NCBI GenBank assembly: GCA_947071285.1
Contig: CAMTFK010000202.1
Location: 1 to 8,338, forward strand
Origin: an uncultured Bacteroides sp.
Lineage (GTDB): Bacteria; Bacteroidota; Bacteroidia; Bacteroidales; Bacteroidaceae
Direction of reading: 5' to 3'
Length of the DNA: 8,338 bases
This document shows, piece after piece, positions 1-6,289 of this stretch (position 1 is the first letter of the stretch; each line of letters opens with the position of its first letter). Both the position numbers and the translations under genes were made by a program. The notes beneath the pieces are model-generated. The model ran no database searches. It saw nothing but the letters and a program-made list of their open reading frames with translations, and was not told the DNA's origin.

Positions 1-392
1 CCCATATTAGCATCACCATACGAGGTAAGACTTACCAGATTCTTACCAAAGGCCTGTTCCAGCCGATCAAGAAAAATAGGGTTTGACGTTGGCAGGAAGT
101 TAACCAATACTTTAACCCCACCTTTTTTGCAATCATACACATTCGCTTCCTGACCATTGCCAATGAGAACCCTTTGCTGATGCATGGTTATATCCGGAAA
201 CAACCTTTTGGCTGCACCTTCACTGTAAATGACATTAGCGTAATTCTTAGTGATCTTACACGATAACAGCACAACGCTGTTCGGAAGAAGGCTACGAACT
301 TCTTTCGCTGACATTTCTTTGTTAATCCGGAGCTGTAGCTTTACGGCATCCGGAAATAACTTCTGTGCTTGTTCAATGTTCCTCAGTTCCAT
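1..392 (-). CDS. Unrecognised protein, C-terminus missing (runs off the left edge)
   Basis: An open frame runs from ATG at 392-390 down to the window edge: 130 complete codons without a stop. The protein starts MELRNIEQAQKLFPD. I do not recognise the family. The visible part is soluble, with no signal peptide or membrane segment. A short motif seems to occur twice: AQKLFPDA near residue 9 and AAKRLFPDI near residue 60, which may mark two related structural units. The start lies inside the end of the preceding HTH gene (20-bp overlap, 373-392), so the two are almost certainly cotranscribed and probably translationally coupled. An AACTGAGG-like stretch follows the start, and no clear ribosome binding site precedes it. 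The position, second in an operon headed by a small regulator and divergent from a repressor-like gene, suggests an early gene of a phage or integrative element. Function unknown. Confidence 0.75.
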   Translation of the reverse strand, partial: MELRNIEQAQKLFPDAVKLQLRINKEMSAKEVRSLLPNSVVLLSCKITKNYANVIYSEGAAKRLFPDITMHQQRVLIGNGQEANVYDCKKGGVKVLVNFLPTSNPIFLDRLEQAFGKNLVSLTSYGDANM

Positions 393-621
393 TTTCGTCT
401 CTATTAAAAATTAGTACTCCAGTGACCTCTTCCATTTTATCTTTCGCCAGTTCCGGGATTCGAACCAATCCGCTCCGCCAGTTATTGAAAGTATAAATAG
501 GAACTTTGCATTCATCAGCTAATTTCTTAGCCATTTCAGGTGATTCACACACCGGTAAGCTACGCAGATATGTACGTAGAGCCATACCATCATTTCTCCT
601 TTTCAATTTTTTTTCCGCCAT
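373..621 (-). CDS. Small helix-turn-helix DNA-binding protein (Cro/Ner-like)
   Basis: An 82-residue basic protein starting MAEKKLKRRNDGM. Residues ~29-68 read as a helix-turn-helix of the phage Cro/Ner type: a helix with AKKLADECKV, a turn, then a recognition helix with IYTFNNWRSG, followed by VRIPELAKDKMEEVTG. The pattern 'A..C.V...T..NWR.G..RIP......I..VTG' is typical of small phage regulators that bind their own operator. It is divergent from the XRE-type gene at 743 across a 121-bp AT-rich gap, and its 3' end overlaps the next gene by 20 bp. By analogy with phage immunity regions it would be the first gene of the leftward operon and would antagonise or balance the rightward regulator; that role is inferred. 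A second in-frame Met at residue 13 is a possible later start. No Shine-Dalgarno sequence is evident. Confidence 0.7.
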   Translation of the reverse strand: MAEKKLKRRNDGMALRTYLRSLPVCESPEMAKKLADECKVPIYTFNNWRSGLVRIPELAKDKMEEVTGVLIFNRDENGTEEH

Positions 622-662
622 ATTTATATTAATATTAGATTTTTATTATTAGATTTATAGTA

Positions 663-670
663 CAAATATA
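663..670 (-). promoter_or_regulatory. Candidate -7 element for the leftward (Cro-like) operon
   Basis: On the minus strand this reads TATATTTG, an exact match to the Bacteroidetes -7 element TAnnTTTG. It lies about 40 bp upstream of the start at 621. No clear TTTG -33 element is found about 20 bp further upstream, so the match may be chance in AT-rich DNA. Confidence 0.35.
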
Positions 671-687
671 CACTTATATTATAAATA

Positions 688-702
688 TATACTTTTAGTA
701 TA
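688..702. promoter_or_regulatory. Palindrome TATACTtttAGTATA, candidate repressor operator
   Basis: A perfect 6-3-6 inverted repeat sits near the middle of the divergent intergenic region. It overlaps one copy of the AATATATACTTT direct repeat and lies ~18 bp upstream (plus-strand view) of the candidate leftward -7 element. A dimeric HTH repressor bound here could control both directions. The palindrome is seen in the sequence; binding is inference. Confidence 0.4.
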
Positions 703-742
703 GTTAATATATGTTACAATATATACTTTAATTACATACTGC

Positions 743-1114
743 ATGGCTAATTTCATATTAATCAGAGATTTATCTGACAAGAGAGGCATTACCCTTAGAG
801 AACTGGCAAAACAGGTAGATCTTACAGAGGGAGCTATTCAAAAAATAATAGCAACAGGAAGTACCAAGACATCAACCTTGGAAGTAATAGCTCACGTATT
901 GGAAGTACATCCCGGCATCTTTTTCGATGGTTATACTCCTACTACTAACCAATCAATAGCAAATGGGAACGGCTGTGCATCTTCCATATATGGAAATGCT
1001 TCAACCGGATCAATCAATGATAATGGAAAAGACAAGGATAAAGAAATAGAGCATCTAAAAGAATTGCTAAAAGAGAAAGAAAGAACGATTCAAATTCTCA
1101 TGGGAAAAAAATAG
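743..1114 (+). CDS. XRE-family HTH regulator with C-terminal coiled coil (phage repressor-like)
   Basis: A 123-residue protein in three parts. Residues ~5-60 form an XRE/Cro-CI helix-turn-helix: DLSDKRGITLRELAKQV, then LTEGAIQKII as the recognition helix, then STLEVIAHVLEVHPGIFF. Residues ~65-93 are a low-complexity linker rich in N, G and S. Residues ~94-123 are charged and heptad-like (KEIEHLKELLKEKERTIQIL), a probable coiled coil for dimerisation. Small XRE proteins with this linker and tail are common in Bacteroides mobile elements. There is no LexA/CI-type peptidase domain, so release from repression would not work by RecA-stimulated self-cleavage. Divergent from the Cro-like gene, it is the likely maintenance repressor of the element and probably autoregulated from the shared gap; both points are inferred. 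No Shine-Dalgarno precedes the ATG. The gene lies only ~157 bp from the putative attachment scar. Confidence 0.75.
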   Translation: MANFILIRDLSDKRGITLRELAKQVDLTEGAIQKIIATGSTKTSTLEVIAHVLEVHPGIFFDGYTPTTNQSIANGNGCASSIYGNASTGSINDNGKDKDKEIEHLKELLKEKERTIQILMGKK

Positions 1115-1131
1115 TCTGAAAAGACTTCAGA
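1115..1131 (+). other. Small hairpin directly after the repressor stop codon
   Basis: TCTGAA (1115-1120) and TTCAGA (1126-1131) form a perfect 6-bp inverted repeat with a 5-base loop, starting right after the TAG at 1112-1114. No T-run follows, so it is not a standard intrinsic terminator. It may protect the 3' end of the mRNA or have no role. Confidence 0.3.
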
Positions 1132-1183
1132 GAGGTTAATCGATAAATATCAACATATTACATAGTCCTTACAGTTCTTTAAC

Positions 1184-1206
1184 CGGGACGAAATCGGGAC
1201 GTAAAT
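1184..1206. repeat. Tandem 11-12 bp repeat CGGGACG(A/T)AAAT, candidate recombinase-binding site
   Basis: CGGGACGAAAT (1184-1194) is followed at once by CGGGACGTAAAT (1195-1206). The two CGGGACG cores start 11 bp apart, about one helical turn, so both lie on the same DNA face. The pair is GC-rich within AT-rich non-coding DNA and ~65 bp inside the putative attachment scar. That is where arm-type sites for a tyrosine integrase or its excisionase could sit. The repeat is seen directly; the role is inferred. Confidence 0.45.
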
Positions 1207-1270
1207 ATGAAATATAAGAATTTATTTTATTTAATAATCAGCACTTTAACAAAGCAGATACGTCGCCAAT

Positions 1271-1287
1271 AAGTCTTGTCATCCCGA
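1271..1287 (+). other. tRNA 3'-end remnant, putative attR of the element (probably tRNA-Pro)
   Basis: The sequence aagtcttgtcatcccga can be parsed as the end of a tRNA. AAGT matches the end of a TTCAAGT T-loop, CTTGT would be the T-stem 3' strand, CATCCCG (1280-1286) the acceptor 3' strand and A1287 the discriminator. The implied 5' acceptor is CGGGATG. A C1-G72 pair with A73 is characteristic of bacterial tRNA-Pro, so that identity is the best guess. Sequence upstream of 1271 does not continue the T-arm, D-arm or anticodon arm, so this is a fragment and not a gene. Like a real tRNA 3' end it is followed within 10 bp by an intrinsic terminator. Element integration at a tRNA 3' end leaves this kind of scar. 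The core may extend downstream to ~1300; its exact limits need the other end of the element. Confidence 0.6.
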
Positions 1288-1295
1288 CTACCGAT

Positions 1296-1332
1296 AAAGC
1301 ATTGATAATTCAAAGATTATCAATGCTTTTTT
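1296..1332 (+). terminator. Strong intrinsic terminator behind the tRNA remnant
   Basis: AAAGCATTGATAA (1296-1308) pairs perfectly over 13 bp with TTATCAATGCTTT (1317-1329) around an 8-base loop, and a T-run follows (1327-1332, then CTTTT). It probably terminated the original host tRNA transcript. It now insulates the host protease gene from transcription coming out of the element. Confidence 0.85.
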
Positions 1333-1342
1333 CTTTTAGACC

Positions 1343-1374
1343 TTTCTTCATTCAACCCAAATTGCTTATCTTTG
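1343..1374 (+). promoter_or_regulatory. Bacteroidetes-type promoter of the tricorn-like protease gene
   Basis: TATCTTTG at 1367-1374 matches the -7 consensus TAnnTTTG exactly. A weak -33 match (TTTC, 1343-1346) lies 20 bp upstream. Transcription would begin near 1380, giving a leader of ~20 nt with no evident Shine-Dalgarno, common in this phylum. The promoter lies on the host side of the attachment scar, so integration should not have separated it from its gene. Confidence 0.7.
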
Positions 1375-1399
1375 CATAAACACACATCAGAATATACTT

Positions 1400-4300
1400 A
1401 TGAAAAAAATTCTTGCTTATATTGCCCTTAGTTTTACGGCAATAACCGGTTATGCCGCTACTCCTTTCTGGATGCGCGACTTACAAATCTCACCCGATGG
1501 AACGGAAATTGCATTTTGCTATAAAGGAGACATTTACAAGGTGCCCGCTAAGGGCGGAACGGCTACACAGCTCACCACCCAGGACTCTTACGAGTGCACC
1601 CCTATATGGTCGCCGGATGGCAAGCAGATAGCTTTTGCCAGCGACAGAAACGGGAATTTCGACATCTTCGTGATGTCGGCAAATGGTGGAGCTGCCCGAC
1701 GACTGACTACCCACTCCACCAACGAGCTACCGTCTACCTTTACTCCGGACGGCAAATATATCTTATTTTCGGCATCTATTCAGGACCCGGCAAGCAGCGC
1801 CCTCTTCCCTGCGGCCTCAATGACCGAGCTTTATAAGGTTCCCACAGCAGGCGGACGCACACTACAAGTATTGGGAACACCTGCCGAAGCTGTCTGTTTC
1901 GAGAAGTCCGGCAACCGTTTCCTCTATCAGGACCGCAAGGGAGGTGAAAATGAATGGAGAAAGCACCACACCTCTTCCATCACCCGGGATATATGGATGT
2001 GTGATTTAAAAACAGGCATGCAAACCAACCTTACCAACCGCGGAGGTGAAAACCGCAATCCCGTATTGGCACCGGACGGAGAAACCGTATACTTCCTGAG
2101 TGAGCGCGACGGCGGTTCATTCAATGTATATGCCTTCCCACTCTCCCAGCCGCAATCAGTGAAAGCAATCACTTCCTTCAAAACTCACCCTGTACGTTTC
2201 CTTTCCATGAGCAACGATGGCACATTGTGCTATGGATACGACGGAGAGATCTACACCCAGCAAGCGGGTTCCACTCCCCGGAAAATAAGTGTAAAAATCA
2301 TACGAGACGACCAACCGCAATTAGTCAATCTGAAATATTCCGATAGAGCAACCTCAGCTACAGTGTCACCAGATGGAAAACAGATTGCCTTCATCGTGCG
2401 AGGCGAAGTATTCGTTACGTCGGCAGACTATGCCACCACCAAACAAATCACCCACACAGCAGCGCGCGAAAGTAATCTTTCATTCTCCCCGGACAACCGG
2501 ACACTGGCTTATGATAGCGAACGCAACGGAAATCTGCAGATTTATCTGGCAAAAATAACCAGGGAAGAAGACCCTAACTTCCCCAATGCAACGCTGATAA
2601 AGGAAGAACCGTTGCTGCCCTCCACTACCATAGAGCGTAGCCACCCGCAATTCTCTCCCGATGGCAAAGAGCTTGCTTTCATTGAGGATCGCAATCGCCT
2701 GATGGTATTCAATCTGGAAACCAAGAAACTACGCCGTATTACCGATGGTTCCACCTGGTATAGCACTGGTGGTGGATTTGATTATGCATGGTCTCCGGAC
2801 GGCAAGTGGTTTACTCTTGAATTTACAGGAAACAAACACGATCCCTACTCGGATATAGGTCTTGTAAGTGCGCAAGGCAATAGTGAAATAATCAACCTGA
2901 CCAATAGCGGATACAACAGCGGTTCACCCTGTTTTGTGCTTGACGGCAATGCCATTCTTTTTGTAACCGAACGCTACGGCATGCGCGCGCATGCCTCATG
3001 GGGTTCGCTGGATGATGCCATGTTGGTATTCCTCAATCAAGATGCCTACGACAAGTTCAGCCTGAGCAAAGAAGACTATGAACTGTACAAAGAAGCCAAT
3101 GCCGACCGGAAAAAGACGGAAGAGAAAGACAGCAATAAAGTGAAAGATATTGTAGTAGAGCTGAAAAACATAGAAGACCGCATCGTGCGTCTGACACCTA
3201 ATTCCTCTGATATGAGCAGCACCGTTCTTTCCAAAGACGGCAAAACCCTCTACTACCTGACAAGTACAAAAGGTGGGCGAAACCTGTGGAAGATGGATTT
3301 GCGCAAGCAAGAAACCAAGCTACTCCACAAGATAGACGCCGGATGGACATCTATGGAAATGGATAAAGAAGGCAAAACTCTCTTCATCCTGAACAGCAAG
3401 AATATGCAGAAGATGAATCTGGCTTCCAATGAACTAAAACCTATTAAATATCTTGCCCAGATGAAGCTGGACTTGGCGGCTGAACGTGAATACATGTTCG
3501 ACCATGTGTATAAGCAGCAACAGAAGCGTTTCTACAACACCAACATGCACGGTGTGAACTGGGATACCATGTCGGCAGCCTATCGCAAGTTCCTGCCGCA
3601 CATCAATAATAATTATGACTTCTCGGAAGTATTGAGCGAATGGCTGGGCGAACTAAATGTGTCTCACACCGGTGGCCGTTTCTATCCGGACGGGCAAAGT
3701 GAACCCACAGCCAGCATGGGATTACTTTTCGATTGGAACTATCAGGATAAGGGTATGCTCATTGCCGAAGTCATAGAAAAAGGACCGTTCGACAAAGCCG
3801 ATAGCAAAGTAAAAGCTGGCACTATTATTGAAAAGATTGACGGTACGGAAATCACTCCCGAAATGGACTATTACACGCTGCTCAATGATAAAGCTAAAAA
3901 GAAAACACTCGTTTCACTATATGACGCCAAGACTAAAGAGCGTTGGGAAGAGGTCGTAATCCCCATCAGAGACAGTGAGCTGAACCAACTGCTCTACGAA
4001 CGTTGGGTGAAACAGCGTGCGGCAGATGTTGACAAATGGTCAGGTGGACGTCTGGGATATGTACACATCAAGTCGATGGGCGATGATAGTTTCCGTTCCA
4101 TCTACTCGGACATTCTGGGAAAATACAATAATCGTGATGGCATTGTGATAGATACACGCTTCAATGGTGGCGGACGCCTGCACGAAGATATAGAAATATT
4201 GTTCAGTGGCAAGAAATACTTTACGCAAGTGGTTCGCGGACGCGAGTCCTGCGATATGCCCAGCCGCCGTTGGAACAAGCCGTCCATTATGCTAATGTGC

Positions 4301-4600
4301 GAAGCCAACTACTCCAATGCACATGGCACGCCGTGGGTATACAGTCATCAGAAGTTAGGTAAGCTGGTGGGCATGCCGGTTCCGGGCACCATGACCAGCG
4401 TATCGTGGGAACGTCTACAAGACCCGACATTGGTATTCGGTATTCCCGTGGTTGGTTATCGCCTGCCTGACGGCAGTTATCTGGAAAATACGCAGTTGGA
4501 GCCCGACGTGAAGGTTGCCAATTCACCCGAAACAATCATAAAGGGTGAAGATACACAACTGAAAACGGCGGTGGAGGAATTATTGAAACAACTACATTAG
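1400..4600 (+). CDS. Secreted tricorn-like S41 serine protease (beta-propellers, PDZ, S41 core)
   Basis: A 1066-residue protein, close to the 1071 of archaeal tricorn protease. Residues 1-19 are a signal peptide (MKKILAYIALSFTAITGYA, AxA-like cleavage after GYA), placing it in the periplasm or outside the cell, whereas archaeal tricorn is cytoplasmic. Residues ~20-690 carry repeated PD40/TolB-type blades (SPDGTEIAF, SPDGKQIAF, TPDGKYILF, SPDGKELAF, SKDGKTLYY and others) that form the propellers, with a charged linker near 555-600. A PDZ domain spans ~770-850 and the S41 core ~880-1066. Predicted catalytic residues are S755-H756 (NVSHTGG), oxyanion glycine G925 (RFNGGG), nucleophile S972 (ANYSNAHG) and E1029 (YLENTQLEPD). 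Their spacing follows tricorn S745/H746, G918, S965 and E1023 almost exactly. The likely job is cleavage of peptides reaching the cell envelope. It has its own promoter and terminator and is monocistronic. Confidence 0.93.
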   Translation: MKKILAYIALSFTAITGYAATPFWMRDLQISPDGTEIAFCYKGDIYKVPAKGGTATQLTTQDSYECTPIWSPDGKQIAFASDRNGNFDIFVMSANGGAARRLTTHSTNELPSTFTPDGKYILFSASIQDPASSALFPAASMTELYKVPTAGGRTLQVLGTPAEAVCFEKSGNRFLYQDRKGGENEWRKHHTSSITRDIWMCDLKTGMQTNLTNRGGENRNPVLAPDGETVYFLSERDGGSFNVYAFPLSQPQSVKAITSFKTHPVRFLSMSNDGTLCYGYDGEIYTQQAGSTPRKISVKIIRDDQPQLVNLKYSDRATSATVSPDGKQIAFIVRGEVFVTSADYATTKQITHTAARESNLSFSPDNRTLAYDSERNGNLQIYLAKITREEDPNFPNATLIKEEPLLPSTTIERSHPQFSPDGKELAFIEDRNRLMVFNLETKKLRRITDGSTWYSTGGGFDYAWSPDGKWFTLEFTGNKHDPYSDIGLVSAQGNSEIINLTNSGYNSGSPCFVLDGNAILFVTERYGMRAHASWGSLDDAMLVFLNQDAYDKFSLSKEDYELYKEANADRKKTEEKDSNKVKDIVVELKNIEDRIVRLTPNSSDMSSTVLSKDGKTLYYLTSTKGGRNLWKMDLRKQETKLLHKIDAGWTSMEMDKEGKTLFILNSKNMQKMNLASNELKPIKYLAQMKLDLAAEREYMFDHVYKQQQKRFYNTNMHGVNWDTMSAAYRKFLPHINNNYDFSEVLSEWLGELNVSHTGGRFYPDGQSEPTASMGLLFDWNYQDKGMLIAEVIEKGPFDKADSKVKAGTIIEKIDGTEITPEMDYYTLLNDKAKKKTLVSLYDAKTKERWEEVVIPIRDSELNQLLYERWVKQRAADVDKWSGGRLGYVHIKSMGDDSFRSIYSDILGKYNNRDGIVIDTRFNGGGRLHEDIEILFSGKKYFTQVVRGRESCDMPSRRWNKPSIMLMCEANYSNAHGTPWVYSHQKLGKLVGMPVPGTMTSVSWERLQDPTLVFGIPVVGYRLPDGSYLENTQLEPDVKVANSPETIIKGEDTQLKTAVEELLKQLH

Positions 4601-4612
4601 ATAGTGATTATT

Positions 4613-4645
4613 AAGAAGCCAGGTTATGAACTTGGCTTCTTTTTC
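4613..4645 (+). terminator. Intrinsic terminator of the tricorn-like gene
   Basis: AAGAAGCCAGGTT (4613-4625) pairs with AACTTGGCTTCTT (4629-4641) over 13 bp, including one G-U pair, around a 3-base loop (4626-4628). A T-run follows at 4640-4644. It starts 12 bp after the stop codon. Confidence 0.88.
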
Positions 4646-4647
4646 CT

Positions 4648-4655
4648 TACCTTTG
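4648..4655 (+). promoter_or_regulatory. Promoter -7 element of the transporter gene
   Basis: TACCTTTG matches TAnnTTTG exactly and lies 28 bp upstream of the ATG at 4684. It sits immediately behind the terminator T-run, so the -33 region would fall inside the terminator stem, where no good TTTG is seen. The transporter is therefore probably transcribed on its own. Confidence 0.6.
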
Positions 4656-4683
4656 CGCGAAATATAACAAATCATCTAAATTC

Positions 4684-6282
4684 ATGTTTACTGACCTACT
4701 GAATTCCTCTTATTTCGCACTTTTCCTTATTGTTGCATTAGGCTTCATGTTGGGAAAAATCAAAATCAAAGGATTATCGCTGGACGTTTCAGCCGTCATC
4801 TTCATCGCCCTGCTATTCGGACATTTCGGTGTAGTTATTCCTAAAGAATTAGGAAACTTCGGATTAGTCCTTTTTATTTTCACTATCGGCATCCAGGCCG
4901 GCCCCGGCTTCTTCGACTCATTCCGAAGTAAGGGGAAAACGCTCATCATAATCACCATGCTGATTATCTGTTCGGCTTCGCTGACAGCGGTCGGACTAAA
5001 GTATCTCTTTGATATTGACACGCCAAGCGTAGTAGGCCTGATAGCCGGTGCATTGACCAGTACGCCGGGACTTGCCGTAGCCATTGACAGTACAAACTCG
5101 CCGTTAGCATCCATTTCTTATGGCATCGCATATCCGTTCGGTGTGATTGGCGTTATCCTGTTCGTAAAGCTGCTACCCCGAATCATGCGCATCGACCTGG
5201 ACAAGGAAGCCCGTCGCCTGGAAAAAGAGCGTCGTGGACAATTTCCCGAACTGACCACTTGTATCTACCGTGTTGCCAATCCTGCCGTATTTGGTCGCAG
5301 CCTCCTGCAAATCAATGCGCGTGCCATGACCGGAGCTGTCATCTCGCGCCACAAACAGGGGGAACTGATTTCTATCCCAACGGCGCAAACCGTGCTTCAC
5401 GAAAATGACTACATACAGGCAGTGGGTAGCGAAGAAGCGCTGAATCAACTTGCCGTCTTGGTGGGTGAGCGTGAGGAGGGCGAGTTGCCACTGGTAGATA
5501 CGCAGGAAATCGAGTCGCTATTGCTGACAAAGAAAGACATGATTAACAAGCAGTTGGGAGACCTGAACCTGATGAAGAACTTCAATTGCACCGTAACCCG
5601 CGTCCGCCGAAGTGGTATCGATTTATCTCCTTCACCGGATTTGACTTTGAAGTTCGGTGATAAACTGATGGTGGTAGGAGAAAAAGAAGGACTTAAAGGA
5701 CTGGCACGTTTGCTGGGGAATAATGCCAAGAAGCTGTCGGATACAGACTTCTTCCCTATCGCAATGGGTATTGTATTAGGTGTGTTATTCGGTAAGCTGA
5801 ATATCACTTTCCCCGGTGGTTTGTCCTTCTCGCCGGGACTGACGGGTGGTATCCTGATGGTAGCTTTATTTTTGAGTGCGATTGGTAAAACAGGTCCTAT
5901 CCTGTGGTCCATGTCCGGTCCGGCCAACCAATTGTTGAGGCAACTGGGGCTTTTGCTTTTCCTTGCCGAAGTCGGCACGTCAGCAGGTACCAATCTTGTG
6001 GCAACGTTTCAGGAAAGCGGTTGGCTACTGTTTGGGGTGGGTGCTGCGATAACGGTGGTGCCGATGCTGGTGGCTGTATTTGCCGGACTGTTTATATTCA
6101 AAATCAGCATACTCGACTTATTGGGCACTATTACCGGTGGTATGACCAGTACGCCGGGACTTGCCGCTGCCGACTCCATGACTGACAGTAATATCCCAAG
6201 CGTGGCCTATGCCACGGTTTATCCTATCGCAATGGTATTCCTCATCCTGTTTATACAAATAATTGCATCTGCGGTATATTGA
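4684..6282 (+). CDS. AspT/YidE-family membrane transporter with two RCK_C domains
   Basis: A 532-residue integral inner-membrane protein of the aspartate:alanine exchanger (AAE) superfamily. The N-terminal membrane half (~residues 8-165, five or six helices) and the C-terminal half (~355-530) are homologous. Paired motifs are GLVLFIFTIGIQAG (60-73) with GLLLFLAEVGTSAG (422-435), GALTSTPGLA (122-131) with GGMTSTPGLA (485-494), and SISYGIAYP (143-151) with SVAYATVYP (506-514). Between them lie two RCK_C (TrkA-C) domains, ~195-260 and ~288-347, which bind small ligands in other transporters and probably gate this one. Architecture and length match YidE/YbjL-type proteins. The substrate is unknown; AspT itself exchanges aspartate for alanine, but that cannot be assumed here. 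The ATG at 4684 fits the promoter and the first hydrophobic helix. It lies between terminators, so it is monocistronic. Confidence 0.9.
   Translation: MFTDLLNSSYFALFLIVALGFMLGKIKIKGLSLDVSAVIFIALLFGHFGVVIPKELGNFGLVLFIFTIGIQAGPGFFDSFRSKGKTLIIITMLIICSASLTAVGLKYLFDIDTPSVVGLIAGALTSTPGLAVAIDSTNSPLASISYGIAYPFGVIGVILFVKLLPRIMRIDLDKEARRLEKERRGQFPELTTCIYRVANPAVFGRSLLQINARAMTGAVISRHKQGELISIPTAQTVLHENDYIQAVGSEEALNQLAVLVGEREEGELPLVDTQEIESLLLTKKDMINKQLGDLNLMKNFNCTVTRVRRSGIDLSPSPDLTLKFGDKLMVVGEKEGLKGLARLLGNNAKKLSDTDFFPIAMGIVLGVLFGKLNITFPGGLSFSPGLTGGILMVALFLSAIGKTGPILWSMSGPANQLLRQLGLLLFLAEVGTSAGTNLVATFQESGWLLFGVGAAITVVPMLVAVFAGLFIFKISILDLLGTITGGMTSTPGLAAADSMTDSNIPSVAYATVYPIAMVFLILFIQIIASAVY
5054..5077 (+). 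repeat. 24-bp exact repeat inside the transporter gene, copy 1
   Basis: This stretch encodes the TSTPGLA motif of the first membrane half. It is identical over 24 bases to 6143-6166, the matching motif of the second half, in the same reading frame. It reflects the internal duplication of the family, with synonymous positions also identical. Confidence 0.85.
6143..6166 (+). repeat. 24-bp exact repeat inside the transporter gene, copy 2
   Basis: This is the second copy of the 24-base stretch at 5054-5077, encoding TSTPGLA in the second membrane half. Flanking bases diverge at once on both sides. Confidence 0.85.
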
Positions 6283-6289
6283 AAAAGAG

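Larger units (their letters stand above)
622..742. promoter_or_regulatory. Divergent promoter/operator region between the two HTH genes
   Basis: This 121-bp gap is almost entirely A and T and contains no coding frame. The 12-mer AATATATACTTT occurs twice in the same orientation (684-695 and 718-729), and a related AATATACACTTA lies at 665-676. Such repeats between divergent HTH genes are what operator sites for a CI/Cro-like switch look like. No fully convincing promoter is seen for the plus-strand gene: TACTTTTA at 690-697 misses the Bacteroidetes -7 pattern TAnnTTTG by one base. Repeats in AT-rich DNA can arise by chance, so the operator reading is tentative. Confidence 0.5.
1..1287. mobile_element. 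Right end of an integrated element (prophage or integrative element), left part outside the window
   Basis: The call rests on three things seen together. There is a divergent pair of small HTH genes in the arrangement of a phage-type immunity region. The DNA is clearly more AT-rich than the genes from 1400 onward. The segment ends at a short tRNA 3'-end remnant (1271-1287) followed by an intrinsic terminator, the usual scar left when a tyrosine recombinase inserts an element into a tRNA 3' end. No integrase, capsid, transposase or conjugation gene is visible, so phage, ICE and mobilisable island cannot be told apart. The minus-strand genes run leftward into the element, as an early operon would. 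The right boundary is inferred from the tRNA-like sequence; the left boundary is unseen. Confidence 0.6.

Noticed and set aside
1..1270. Mu-like transposable phage end
   Set aside because: A small Ner-like gene divergent from a repressor would fit, but no transposase genes or clear Mu-type ends are visible, and the tRNA scar points to site-specific integration. It cannot be fully excluded.
1271..1287. Complete tRNA gene
   Set aside because: Only the 3' T-arm end and acceptor strand are present. No anticodon arm, D-arm or 5' acceptor strand is found upstream.
4710..5114. A 134-codon minus-strand open frame inside the transporter gene
   Set aside because: The composition is unlike a real protein and it has no family resemblance or translation signals; the plus-strand gene explains the region.
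5445..5993. A 182-codon open frame on the minus strand inside the transporter gene
   Set aside because: It lies antisense to a well-supported membrane protein, with no recognisable domain, promoter or ribosome binding site. Long antisense frames are expected opposite such genes.
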